The notes below the pieces were generated by a model. That model worked only from the letters and a program-made list of their open reading frames with translations. It did no database searches and was not told the origin of the DNA. Source: Peribacillus frigoritolerans (lineage in GTDB: Bacteria > Bacillota > Bacilli > Bacillales > DSM-1321). Taken from it: 64,000 bases of DNA. Of the stretch, positions 46,084 to 54,705 are shown in pieces (the first letter of the stretch is position 1; the number at the start of each line of letters is the position of its first letter). Location: the NCBI RefSeq assembly GCF_001636405.1, contig NZ_KV440950.1, forward strand, positions 1,511,712-1,575,711. The letters run 5' to 3'. The position numbers were made by a program, and so were the translations under genes.

Positions 46084-46542
46084 ATGATAGAAGGTTTATA
46101 TGAAGCCCATTTACCAGTCAAGAACCTGGACATCTCTATCGATTTTTATAAGAAAATAGGCTTGAAGCTAGCTTGGAGGGATGAAGATACTGCCTTCTTT
46201 TGGATCGAGGAAAACAAAAGCTGGGTCGGCTTATGGGAAGGGAAGGAATATCAAACTCCATACCACCCTTCACTAAGGCATATCGCCTTTCGGGTAACTT
46301 ATGATAATATGAAAAATGCATTAACTTGGCTCAAATCCTTGCATATTGAAGTCGTCCCTTTTGGAAAAAGGACAACGATTGAACCATTTGTTCGTCCGAA
46401 CCAAGGAAACGCTTCCGTCTATTTCAATGATCCCGATGGCAATAGTCTCGAACTGATGTGTTCGATAAAAGTCCCTGATGCATATAAGCATATGACCGAA
46501 AAACTTTCGCTTGAAGAATGGGAAGAACTATTAACCAGGTGA
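46084..46542 (+). CDS. VOC-family protein, intact paralogue
   Basis: A 152-aa vicinal-oxygen-chelate protein. It shares most of the sequence of the 9496-9882 product, including YHPSLRHIAF and FNDPDGNSLE, and keeps the 25-residue C-terminal tail the other lost. Metal ligands are expected from H of LYEAHLP, an H in the YHPSLRH segment and the E of NSLE. Could bind or modify a hydrophobic antibiotic or a small aldehyde; no substrate can be named. Confidence 0.87.
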   Translation: MIEGLYEAHLPVKNLDISIDFYKKIGLKLAWRDEDTAFFWIEENKSWVGLWEGKEYQTPYHPSLRHIAFRVTYDNMKNALTWLKSLHIEVVPFGKRTTIEPFVRPNQGNASVYFNDPDGNSLELMCSIKVPDAYKHMTEKLSLEEWEELLTR

Positions 46543-46638
46543 ACTTTGTAAAGGGAAATTTCCCCGCCCAGTCTCAATCAACAATTTTTAATAGAAGTAT
46601 GAGCAATCAATATGGAAAGGCTTAGGGTATAAATGTAG

Positions 46639-48243
46639 ATGTTTAAAATTAGAGTGAACTTATTAACTCAAATGACATTGCTTATCATATTCGTTGTTTT
46701 CATCAGTACCTTACTTGTGAGCATTCTATTCTCTACACTGCTGGAAGACATCGTCGAAAACCATATGGGTAAGCAAGCAATGACGGTTGCCAAATTAGCG
46801 GCTCAAAATCCAACGATCATCCAGGGATTTAACGATGAACAGCCCTCAAAGGTGATTCAACCCGCATCAGAACTGATTCGTCAAACAACAGGGGCCGATT
46901 ATGTAACCATTGCGAATCATAAAGGACTGCGATACTCTCATCCCAATCCAGAATATATCGGAAAGCCAACGGCTACTAGTAATGATGCAGTACTCAATGA
47001 ACACAAAGCAATTATTTATCAAGGAAATGGGATATCGGGACCAGCGATTAAAGCTAAGGCGCCTATCTGGAATGATAAAGGGGAAGTTATCGGTGTTTCA
47101 TCTGTAGGGTTTTTGGTAGAGAATGTGCAAGATCAGCTATCCAATTATAAAATGAAGATTATTCATTTGTCACTTATCCCAATCAGTGTAGGTAACGTGT
47201 GGGCAATATTTATAGCGCGACGCTTAAAAAAGCTCATTTTGGGTCTGGAGCCTGAGGAAATTTCCTTTCTTTTTCAAGAAAGGGAAGCGACACTTGATGC
47301 CATCCGATATGCTACCATTACGATTAATATTGAAAAACAGGTTACTTCCATGAATAAAAGAGCACGTGAATTGTTTCATGATCATCAGCTTATGGTGGGA
47401 AAGCGGATTGTAAATGGACATTTAGAAAAACTCATCAAAATCGTAATCAGCACAAAAGAGGGACAGTTCAATCGCAAGTTACTCTTAGGCCAACAGCTAT
47501 ACATTTTGGATTTATCCCCTATCTTAAATCAGAAGGACGTCAGGGGCATCGTTTTAACAATAAGGACAGTATCCGAAATTGAACAATTAACAGATGAATT
47601 TTCAGAAATCAAGGCCTTTTCAGAAAATATGCGGGCACAAAATCATGAGTTTTTAAATAAATTAAATACCATTTATGGATTACTTAGTTTAAAACAGTAT
47701 GATAGGGCAATGAACATCATCTCTTCTGAAGTGAGAGAGAGGCAAGATATCATTTCGTTTCTTATGTCATCGGTAAAAGATCCTTTAATCGCTGCCTGTT
47801 TACTTGGAAAGATAAACCGTTCAAAAGAATTGCAGGTTATCCTAGAAATCGAGCAGGAAAGCAATTTAAACAGTTTATTAAAACCTGAGGATTCCCATCA
47901 CTTGGTATCCGTTATTGGTAATATCATCGATAATGCGATGGAGGCAGCAAGGCAAAAGAACAAAAATAAGGGAAAGGTCAAAGTTTCGTTTACGGATTTA
48001 GGAAACGAAATCATATTTGATATCGAGGATAACGGTCCTGGTATCCCTCATGCAATGGAGGATATTATTTTTACAGATGGTTATACGACTAAAAATGGGG
48101 AAAATCATGGGATCGGTTTGGCCATTGTGAAAAACTCCATTGGTCTTTTAAGCGGTGAGATTTATATTGATCGCAGTTATTTGGGGGGAGCAAGATTTAC
48201 ACTCGTCTTCCCGAAGGATATAAAAGGAGAAAAGGAGGCGTGA
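46639..48243 (+). CDS. citS: Sensor histidine kinase, CitA/DcuS family (CitS)
   Basis: A 534-aa kinase. TM1 (residues 9-32), an extracellular PDC sensor domain (about 35-175, GLRYSHPNP and ...WNDKGEVIGVSSVGFL) and TM2 are followed by a PAS domain (about 215-320). The phospho-acceptor helix is QNHEFLNKLNTIYGLLSL; the ATPase domain has NIIDNAMEA and DNGPGI. Together with the response regulator and the CitMHS transporter next door, this is the B. subtilis CitS/CitT citrate system. It overlaps citT by 4 bases. Confidence 0.9.
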   Translation: MFKIRVNLLTQMTLLIIFVVFISTLLVSILFSTLLEDIVENHMGKQAMTVAKLAAQNPTIIQGFNDEQPSKVIQPASELIRQTTGADYVTIANHKGLRYSHPNPEYIGKPTATSNDAVLNEHKAIIYQGNGISGPAIKAKAPIWNDKGEVIGVSSVGFLVENVQDQLSNYKMKIIHLSLIPISVGNVWAIFIARRLKKLILGLEPEEISFLFQEREATLDAIRYATITINIEKQVTSMNKRARELFHDHQLMVGKRIVNGHLEKLIKIVISTKEGQFNRKLLLGQQLYILDLSPILNQKDVRGIVLTIRTVSEIEQLTDEFSEIKAFSENMRAQNHEFLNKLNTIYGLLSLKQYDRAMNIISSEVRERQDIISFLMSSVKDPLIAACLLGKINRSKELQVILEIEQESNLNSLLKPEDSHHLVSVIGNIIDNAMEAARQKNKNKGKVKVSFTDLGNEIIFDIEDNGPGIPHAMEDIIFTDGYTTKNGENHGIGLAIVKNSIGLLSGEIYIDRSYLGGARFTLVFPKDIKGEKEA

Positions 48244-48245
48244 GA

Positions 48246-48950
48246 ATGTCCAAAGGACCGATTACAGTTGTCATTGTTGAAGATGACGAGAATGCAGTGA
48301 ATATATATAAACAATTTACGAATCAACTAGAACAATTTACTGTCATTGCTACAGCTAGCACAGGCAAGCAAGCGCTGAATATACTGCATGCCGCACAACC
48401 TGACTTAATTTTATTGGATATCTTTTTACCTGATATGAATGGAATTGACCTTCTTCGGGAAATTAGGAGGGAATACCGGGGGATTGATGTAATTCTGATC
48501 ACCGCCGCGAATGATACCGAAACAGTCAGTGAAGCGATTAGGGGAGGGGCTTTTGGTTACCTTATAAAACCGATCATTATCGATAAGCTTCTTGCGACGC
48601 TCAACCAATACGACATGACGAGACGGCAGCTGCATAATAGCAATTTAGTAAATCAAGATAAAGTGGATACTCTTTTTCGGACCATAAGTAATTCAAATAC
48701 AGCAAATGATGTCCAAATAAATTCTCTTCCCAAAGGAATTGACAAACATACCCTGAAAATGGTCAGAAGCAAGATTCAAAACGTCAATGGCAGTTTAAAC
48801 GCGGATGAACTAGGTCAACTTGTTGGAATTAGTTATTCAACCATGCGCAGATACCTGGAGTATTTAGTTTCCTGCAATGAAATGGAAGTTGAGGTTTTGT
48901 ATGGAAGTGTTGGAAGGCCTGAAAGAAAATATAAAATAAAACACATGTAA
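48246..48950 (+). CDS. citT: Response regulator, CitB/CitT family
   Basis: A 234-aa regulator. The receiver domain (VVIVEDDEN, then phospho-Asp in LILLDIFLPDMNG) is followed by a linker and a C-terminal helix-turn-helix (GISYSTMRRYLEYLVSC), as in CitT/MalR/DctR. The ATG at 48246 follows AAAGGAGGCG. It is expected to activate the citM gene downstream. The terminator follows at 48953. Confidence 0.9.
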   Translation: MSKGPITVVIVEDDENAVNIYKQFTNQLEQFTVIATASTGKQALNILHAAQPDLILLDIFLPDMNGIDLLREIRREYRGIDVILITAANDTETVSEAIRGGAFGYLIKPIIIDKLLATLNQYDMTRRQLHNSNLVNQDKVDTLFRTISNSNTANDVQINSLPKGIDKHTLKMVRSKIQNVNGSLNADELGQLVGISYSTMRRYLEYLVSCNEMEVEVLYGSVGRPERKYKIKHM

Positions 48951-48952
48951 AT

Positions 48953-48990
48953 CCCAGTTGATGAAATTCGTTTTCATCAATGGGGTTTTT
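48953..48990 (+). terminator. Terminator of citST
   Basis: CCC-TTGATGAA / TTCATCAA-GGG stem with T residues. Confidence 0.85.
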
Positions 48991-49042
48991 TCTTTTGGCT
49001 CTTTTCGTAAAGATTGTTGTTTTTAAAACGAAACTATTTTGG

Positions 49043-49167
49043 TTGATTGGAGCGGAAGTGCGAGACTCCTGCGGGAGCTGCGGGACAGGTGAGACCCCAC
49101 AGGCGTTTACGCCGAGGAGGCTCACCGCCCGCCCCGCGGAAAGCGAGCACCTGGAGGGGAAATCAAC
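49043..49167. repeat. GC-rich palindromic repeat, copy 7 (opposite orientation)
   Basis: About 125 bp, inverted relative to copies 1, 3 and 5: TTGATTGGAGCGGAAG, GCGAGACTCCTGCGGGA, GTGAGACCCCAC, GAGGAGGCTCACC, CGCGGAAAGCGAGCACC and AAATCAAC. Full length, between citT and citM. Confidence 0.85.
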
Positions 49168-49300
49168 CACACTGCACTACTTCGTAAATAGCAACAAAGT
49201 ATGCGAAAACAGCCTTTCTTTTTTAGGCGTGAAAAAAATGAAAAAAACTCTTATTACTTTCTTTATATGTGAATAAGGCTTAATGGATGATAGTCTCTAA

Positions 49301-49314
49301 AGAAAGCGCTATCA
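49301..49314. promoter_or_regulatory. cre site upstream of citM
   Basis: AGAAAGCGCTATCA matches TGNAARCGNWWWCA except for the first base. It lies 36 bases before the citM start. Confidence 0.6.
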
Positions 49315-49349
49315 AAACAAGATGGTGATAAACAGAAGGGGGCTTGAAG

Positions 49350-50660
49350 ATGTTATCCATTTTAGGATTTTCGATGATTGCAGTATTCATGTATTTAATT
49401 ATGTCGAAGCGACTATCGGCACTAGTGGCCATTATGCTCGTTCCCATCATATTTGGAGTGATTGGAGGATTTTTTACAGAGCTGGGACCCATGATGCAGG
49501 AAGGTGTTGAAGGGATAGCTTCTACTGCCATAATGATTTTGTTTGCGATTTTATATTTTGGAATAATGATAGATTCCGGTTTATTTGATCCGCTTATTTC
49601 TAAAATATTGAAAATAGTAAAAGGAGATCCCTTAAAAATAGTTGTAGGAACCGCTATTCTCTCAATGACCGTCGCATTGGATGGGGACGGGACAACTACT
49701 TACATCATTACTGTCTCAGCGCTTTTACCCCTTTATAAGCGTCTGGGCATGAACAAAATCATATTAGCCACTGTTGCGATGCTATCCATGGGTGTAATGA
49801 ATATGACACCGTGGGGGGGAGCTTCCGCCATGGCGATGGCATCGTTGAACCTTGACGCATCGGAATTGTTCTTGCCTATGATTCCTGTCATGGGATTTGG
49901 CCTAATTTGGGTTCTTGTCGTGGCTTTTATATTGGGAAAAGGGGAACGAAAGAGATTGGGCGTAGTGGAGATCCAGCATGATCACAGAAATGAAAGGAAC
50001 TCGGCGGCCAATTCCGAGTTAGCGGCAACAACGGTTTCCCGTGATTATCGCAGGCCGAAATTGGTCTGGTTCAACTTCATTTTAACGATTGTGCTGATGG
50101 CATCATTAATCATTGATTTTATGTCTTTGACCATTTTATTCATGATTGCTTTCGCCATCGCGTTATTGGTCAATTATCCTGATTTGAAAGATCAGCAGGA
50201 TAGAATCGCCGTTCATTCGAAAAATGCATTGGCCGTCGTTTCAATTGTCATTGCAGCCGGGATTTTTACCGGCATCATGTCTGGAACGAAAATGATTGAT
50301 GCAATGGCCCTTACGTTGGTCTCATTAATCCCGGAATCTTTCGGACCATTTTTACCGGTTATTGTTGCGTTTGCCAGTGCCCCTTTTACTTTCTTTATGT
50401 CAAATAATGCATTCTATTTTGGCGTACTTCCCATTATCGCACAGGCAGCTGATGCATATGGAATTAGCGCGGCAGAAATAGGGCGCGCCTCATTAATAGG
50501 GCAGCCAATACACGTATTGAGTCCTTTGGTAGCTGCAGCACATTTGCTAATAGGTTTAGTTGGCACTGACTTTGGTGATTTACAGCGGTTTGCCGTGAAA
50601 TGGGCATTAGGGACTGTCACGGTCATGACAATAGCGGCGATAATCTTGGGAGTCATTTAG
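49350..50660 (+). CDS. citM: Citrate transporter (CitMHS family)
   Basis: A 436-aa, 11-12-helix secondary transporter of metal-citrate complexes. The conserved central stretch DGDGTTTYIITVSALLPLY and NMTPWGGASAMA are the family signatures, and ALTLVSLIPES with SNNAFYFGVLP follows in the second half. The ATG at 49350 follows AGAAGGGGGC at a good distance; a TTG at 49344 is too close. Induction by CitT and repression through the cre site are expected. Confidence 0.9.
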   Translation: MLSILGFSMIAVFMYLIMSKRLSALVAIMLVPIIFGVIGGFFTELGPMMQEGVEGIASTAIMILFAILYFGIMIDSGLFDPLISKILKIVKGDPLKIVVGTAILSMTVALDGDGTTTYIITVSALLPLYKRLGMNKIILATVAMLSMGVMNMTPWGGASAMAMASLNLDASELFLPMIPVMGFGLIWVLVVAFILGKGERKRLGVVEIQHDHRNERNSAANSELAATTVSRDYRRPKLVWFNFILTIVLMASLIIDFMSLTILFMIAFAIALLVNYPDLKDQQDRIAVHSKNALAVVSIVIAAGIFTGIMSGTKMIDAMALTLVSLIPESFGPFLPVIVAFASAPFTFFMSNNAFYFGVLPIIAQAADAYGISAAEIGRASLIGQPIHVLSPLVAAAHLLIGLVGTDFGDLQRFAVKWALGTVTVMTIAAIILGVI

Positions 50661-50724
50661 TAAAAGGGATGGTTACTCTATCGTGCAGATGGGCAAATCG
50701 ATATTTTATAATGGAGGATTTTCA

Positions 50725-50871
50725 ATGTGGATCATCACACTCTATAAAAGCAGGGATATTGTAATGTATGAATTTGAAACAGAACAAGCAGCAAGGGACG
50801 TTTTCTGTAATATTCAGGGCAATAAGATACTTTCAGAAGTTATTTACTTTAATGACCCAGGTTTAGCATGA
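50725..50871 (+). CDS. Small hypothetical protein
   Basis: A 48-aa protein (MWIITLYKSRDIVMYEFETE...). RBS ATGGAGGATT precedes the ATG. It resembles the short alpha/beta proteins often seen alone in Bacillus; no family recognised. Confidence 0.6.
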   Translation: MWIITLYKSRDIVMYEFETEQAARDVFCNIQGNKILSEVIYFNDPGLA

Positions 50872-50909
50872 TGATAGCAATGTCCTTCAAGACTATGCTT
50901 ACATTGTTT

Positions 50910-50944
50910 ACCCCGAAAAGCTTAGGCTTTATTGGGGTTTTCCC
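50910..50944. terminator. Terminator between convergent genes
   Basis: ACCCC-AAGC / GCTT-GGGGT stem with T residues on the plus strand. Confidence 0.65.
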
Positions 50945-50945
50945 A

Positions 50946-51515
50946 TTATTTTAAACTTTTAACAATGATTCTTGTGGTAATCTTCGCCAGATTCATGACA
51001 GTATCCAGTCTTGTTTCATTTAGAGACTGTTTGGGCAAAAGGGGGTCTAAATAATTTACGACGGCTTTTAGGTGATAATCACCCAATTCAGGTAAGGATT
51101 TATTCATCGCTTCACCAGGGCTAAAAGGACCTTTTGTCAGAATGATAGAACCGATTTGATGATAGCCGCCTAAACAAGCATCGATACCAAAAATAAAGGG
51201 ATTTTTAAATTGCTTTTTTATTTCTTTCAAAACACTTTTCAAATTAAGGGCGTGTACAGGTTCTGCGAGTGTTCCGAAGACATGATGAGGGACTTGGTTT
51301 TCTCTTAGCATCGTCCCTACTAAAGGCCCGAATGAATCTCCTGTGGATCGATCTGAGCCAATACATAAAAAGATGATCTCTTTGGACGTTGACCGAAGAA
51401 CTCCTGCGATTCGAAAAGACATTTCGTCCATTTCTCCCTCTGTATCCAACGTATAGTTGCAATCCTGCATTTCTTTTTTTGTCTCCCCATTTTTCCTGCC
51501 ACCAAAAGGATACAT
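50946..51515 (-). CDS. yyaC: YyaC-family spore protein (DUF1256)
   Basis: A 189-aa protein with the DUF1256 core of the GPR-like fold: FLCIGSDRSTGDSFGPLVG, HALNLKSVLKEI and FIFGIDACLGG, then GPFSPGEAMNKSLPELGD. YyaC is made in the sporulating cell; it resembles the spore protease GPR but its activity is not established. RBS TAGGGGTGTAG precedes the ATG. Single gene on the minus strand. Confidence 0.88.
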   Translation of the reverse strand: MYPFGGRKNGETKKEMQDCNYTLDTEGEMDEMSFRIAGVLRSTSKEIIFLCIGSDRSTGDSFGPLVGTMLRENQVPHHVFGTLAEPVHALNLKSVLKEIKKQFKNPFIFGIDACLGGYHQIGSIILTKGPFSPGEAMNKSLPELGDYHLKAVVNYLDPLLPKQSLNETRLDTVMNLAKITTRIIVKSLK

Positions 51516-51738
51516 GCCTACACCCCTAGAGTACCGTGATCTTGAATAAAGTATAACATGATTATGGAAATCACTTGCTTCCCTCTAATGATTAATTTCA
51601 GATTTCTTGTTTATTTGTATTTTGTCAATATATAGATTAATTGGTTTTTTTGATAAAATGAAAACAAAAAAATATACTGTATGAAACTTTTGATTTTAAA
51701 AAAGGCAGAGCCAGTGTTTTATAGAAGGAAGTGTAAGA

Positions 51739-52581
51739 ATGCAAGTAAGGAATAATGATAGTATCCATAATCAATTACGTGCAGACTGTGAGAATTGTTT
51801 TGGTTTGTGCTGTGTAGCCTTGCCTTATGCAAAGTCTGCTGATTTTGCATTTGATAAAGATGGAGGTACACCATGTTCAAACCTTCAATCCGATTATCGT
51901 TGCGGCATCCATGAAAATCTCCGAGCAAAAGGGTATAAAGGCTGCACGGTATATGAATGCTTCGGTGCCGGTCAAAAGGTATCCCAGCTTACCTATGATG
52001 GAAACGATTGGAGGGATAACCCCGCATCAGCAAAGGGAATGTTCGAAGTTTTTCCAATTATGCAACAACTCCATGAAATGCTTTGCTACTTAAATGAAGC
52101 ACTTAATTTAGAAGATGCCCAACCTCTTCACCGAGAATTGCATGGCGCTTTTGAAGACACGGAATATCTCACTAAACAAAGTCCAAAGTCTATCATGGAC
52201 CTGAATGTACCAGCTCATAGAACGATCGTTAACGATTTACTCCTGCGCACAAGTGAAATGGTACGTGCAAAGGTTCCATTTAAGAAAAATAAGAAAAAAC
52301 CGAACAAAATAGGTAGGGGAAGTGACCTGATCGGTGCAAAATTGAGAGGTGCAGACCTTAGGGGAGCGAACTTAAGGGGGGCTTTGCTTATTGCATCCGA
52401 CCTCAGGGAAGCCGACATGAGAGTGACGGACCTGATCGGTGCAGACTTTAGGGACGCCGATTTAAGCGGTGCCGATCTCACGGGTAGTTTCTTCATCACA
52501 CAAGCACAGATTAACTCGGCTAAAGGCGACACGAAGACAAAATTACCGCACTCATTAAGCATTCCCGATCATTGGAGGTAG
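51739..52581 (+). CDS. Pentapeptide-repeat protein with an N-terminal cysteine cluster
   Basis: A 280-aa protein. Residues 13-60 hold a Cys cluster (CENCFGLCC..., then C, C, C) like the YkgJ-type CxxCxxxCC metal/Fe-S domain. Residues 60-195 are helical. Residues 196-255 form about ten A(D/N)LRG pentapeptides (GADLRGANLRG, DADLSGADLTG), a right-handed beta-helix. The combination is found in other Bacillus genomes as I recall, with unknown role. RBS AGAAGGAAGTG precedes the ATG. Confidence 0.82.
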   Translation: MQVRNNDSIHNQLRADCENCFGLCCVALPYAKSADFAFDKDGGTPCSNLQSDYRCGIHENLRAKGYKGCTVYECFGAGQKVSQLTYDGNDWRDNPASAKGMFEVFPIMQQLHEMLCYLNEALNLEDAQPLHRELHGAFEDTEYLTKQSPKSIMDLNVPAHRTIVNDLLLRTSEMVRAKVPFKKNKKKPNKIGRGSDLIGAKLRGADLRGANLRGALLIASDLREADMRVTDLIGADFRDADLSGADLTGSFFITQAQINSAKGDTKTKLPHSLSIPDHWR

Positions 52582-52599
52582 AAGGATGTTTCATTCATA

Positions 52600-52709
52600 A
52601 GTAAAGCCCAAACTCACGAGTAAAAGTGCCAAATTCACTAGTAAAAGTGCGAAACTCACGAGTAAAAGTGCGAAACTCGCAAGTAAATGCGTAAAACTCA
52701 CGAGTAATG
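52600..52709. repeat. Short array of the ACTCACGAGTAAA family
   Basis: Five units, mostly AAACTCACGAGTAAAAGTGCG, period 22-24. The core is the same as in the large array at 31981-32906, 20 kb away. Non-coding, directly after the pentapeptide gene. Confidence 0.8.
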
Positions 52710-52862
52710 GGAAATTTACTACATAGTGCATAAACATCAATAGCGGACAAGTAAATTAGATTTGGCTTTAATCCGTTTTACAAAGAGTGAACTCTACTAA
52801 CAGCGATTCTTCATTAGGAAGGATCGTCTTTTACATTTGGGCAGGAAATGTTCATTTTTCCT

Positions 52863-52893
52863 TTGACTCTGACGTTGCGTGATACCTTAATGT
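52863..52893 (+). promoter_or_regulatory. MerR-type promoter with 19-bp spacer
   Basis: TTGACT, then 19 bp (CTGACGTTGCGTGATACCT), then TAATGT. The overlong spacer and the GACTCTGACGTTGCGT dyad are typical of operators bound by MerR regulators such as Mta/TipAL. It lies 29 bases before the MerR gene. Confidence 0.7.
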
Positions 52894-52921
52894 AAATGTT
52901 ATCGAAAGGAGGTAAGAAGCA

Positions 52922-53659
52922 GTGGCAATGAAAGTGAAGGAGCTAGCCGATTTGGTTGGCATTAGTGTGCGGACACTGCATTATTATGATGAAATCGGGT
53001 TATTATCGCCGGAGGAAATAACCGATGCAGGTTATCGCCTTTATTCGAATGATAATCTTGAGATGTTGCAGCAAATCCTGTTTTTCAGGGAACTTGGCAT
53101 GCCATTAAAGGAAATAAAACAAATGGTAAACAGCTCTTCGTTTGATAAACAAGATGCGTTAAAGCAACATCAAAAAATGTTACTGGAGAAACGCAGTCAG
53201 CTCGATAAATTAATTAAGACGGTCGAAAAATCGATCAAGCATATGAAAGGGGAAATTCAGATGACGAATAAAGAGAAATTTGAAGGATTTGACTTCAGTC
53301 AGAATCCATATGAAGATGAAGCTCGCAAGCTTTGGGGGGATAAAGCTGTCGATGAGTCGAAGGCTAAAGTGGCGGGCATGTCCAAAGATGCACAGAAAGT
53401 TGTATCGGAGATCTATTTAAAACTTGCGGCAATCCGAGACGCTTCGCCTAAGTCGGAGGAGGCACAAGAGGCCATTAAAGAATGGTATGATTGTTTGAAC
53501 AATAACTTCGGCACATACTCGCTGGATGCTTTCAAAGGGTTGGGTCAAATGTACGTGGACGATCAACGCTTCACCAAAAATATCGATCAATACGGTGAAG
53601 GGCTGGCAAAATTCATGTGTGATGCGATGGGGCATTTTGCGGATGCTAACAAAAATTAA
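52922..53659 (+). CDS. MerR-family regulator, TipA-like
   Basis: A 245-aa regulator. Residues 3-70 form the MerR winged helix (KELADLVGISVRTLHYYDEIGLL). Residues 75-110 are the dimer coiled coil. Residues 120-245 form a TipAS domain, which binds hydrophobic antibiotics in relatives (Mta, TipAL). It starts with GTG after GAAAGGAGGTAAG. No exporter adjoins it, so it may control itself and distant genes. Confidence 0.9.
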   Translation: MAMKVKELADLVGISVRTLHYYDEIGLLSPEEITDAGYRLYSNDNLEMLQQILFFRELGMPLKEIKQMVNSSSFDKQDALKQHQKMLLEKRSQLDKLIKTVEKSIKHMKGEIQMTNKEKFEGFDFSQNPYEDEARKLWGDKAVDESKAKVAGMSKDAQKVVSEIYLKLAAIRDASPKSEEAQEAIKEWYDCLNNNFGTYSLDAFKGLGQMYVDDQRFTKNIDQYGEGLAKFMCDAMGHFADANKN

Positions 53660-53681
53660 ATCTCGAGATTGAGGAATTCAT

Positions 53682-53713
53682 GAAGGAAGGCTGCTCCGGC
53701 AACCTTCTTTTTT
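53682..53713 (+). terminator. Terminator of the MerR gene
   Basis: GAAGG-TGC / GCA-CCTTC stem with six T residues. Confidence 0.75.
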
Positions 53714-53743
53714 GGGAGCTGGATATCAGGCAATAGCCAACCC

Positions 53744-54145
53744 CTATGGTCTATACCCGTAAGAAAAACTGAATATGAATATGAAAAGTAAAAAAACGGC
53801 CAATGCTGGAATGAAACTAATTAGCACCCATCCCTTCGCTTCCTTACTTTTCACACTTGTGAACCATTTAAAATAAATGTACAGGAGAATGATTAAAAAG
53901 GACCATAAATAATAACCAGTCATCGTGTCAACCCAGGCTGAATTTTTATCCCAGTAGGCGTCAGGCACAGGAGTGATATTTTCATACCGTTCATCCATTT
54001 TATTTTTTGTGGTAATGAAGATATAGGAAATGACAGAGTAATAAACGACAATGGCAGCTTTTACCAACCAGGGTATGAATCTATTGGAAAGGACGATTAT
54101 AAAGATGATGGCCAGAAACACGAATAATTCGAAATATAGCTCCAA
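53744..54145 (-). CDS. Membrane protein, unknown function
   Basis: A 133-aa protein with about four helices (residues 4-24, 30-46, 78-95 and 106-128), with a charged loop in the middle. No family recognised. RBS AGGTGTTTTTATTTTGG is weak. Divergent from the next gene. Confidence 0.55.
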   Translation of the reverse strand: MELYFELFVFLAIIFIIVLSNRFIPWLVKAAIVVYYSVISYIFITTKNKMDERYENITPVPDAYWDKNSAWVDTMTGYYLWSFLIILLYIYFKWFTSVKSKEAKGWVLISFIPALAVFLLFIFIFSFSYGYRP

Positions 54146-54230
54146 AATAAAAACACCTCCATTTTATATAGTATAATGATTATGTAAAAATTCCCATTAT
54201 ATTATGGTAGACTGCGAGGTACTGGTTAAA

Positions 54231-54653
54231 ATGGAACTTTGGAAAGTCAGTCAAAAGGTTTCGGAGCTAAGCGATTTGATTCCTTATTATTTTTTTAGTC
54301 TAGTTTCTTCCTGTCTGTCGCTTTCCACGGTGTTGGTTGTATTCAGCCTGGATACCTGGGGGGTGATTGGCATTATCGTGATTTCTTTTTATGTCGTTAT
54401 CCCTTATTCATTATTTGCTGTTCCGGTACAGGTCCTTTTCAATAAACATCCTAAAAAATTCAGTGTAATCTATTTTTGCCTTTATATTTTTTTCTCTTTG
54501 CCGGCCGTATTCATTTATAGTTCGGTGCTTAATTTTGACTTCAGCATGGATATTTTGACTACAAAGAATTACTATGTAATCAGCCTTTTAGCGGCACTGT
54601 TTTTTTGGTTTTGGGATTCGGTCTTTTTACAAAAAAAAAGCTCTGTATCATAA
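54231..54653 (+). CDS. Membrane protein, unknown function
   Basis: A 140-aa protein with four predicted helices (about residues 20-42, 46-68, 80-103 and 112-132) ending in LQKKSSVS. The ATG at 54231 is chosen; a longer frame starts at 54204 without a clear RBS. No family recognised. Confidence 0.6.
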   Translation: MELWKVSQKVSELSDLIPYYFFSLVSSCLSLSTVLVVFSLDTWGVIGIIVISFYVVIPYSLFAVPVQVLFNKHPKKFSVIYFCLYIFFSLPAVFIYSSVLNFDFSMDILTTKNYYVISLLAALFFWFWDSVFLQKKSSVS

Positions 54654-54674
54654 AAAGGGACCTTCAGACAAACA

Positions 54675-54698
54675 AAAGGGACCGGTTAAATGGTCCCT
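54675..54698. terminator. Terminator between convergent genes
   Basis: AAAGGGACC / GGTCCCTT stem; T-rich on the minus strand, so it chiefly ends cutC. Confidence 0.75.
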
Positions 54699-54705
54699 TC
54701 CAACA

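Noticed and set aside
52215..52562. Minus-strand 115-aa frame with alternating Ser/Ala-Pro-Leu repeats
   Set aside because: It is the antisense shadow of the pentapeptide repeats.
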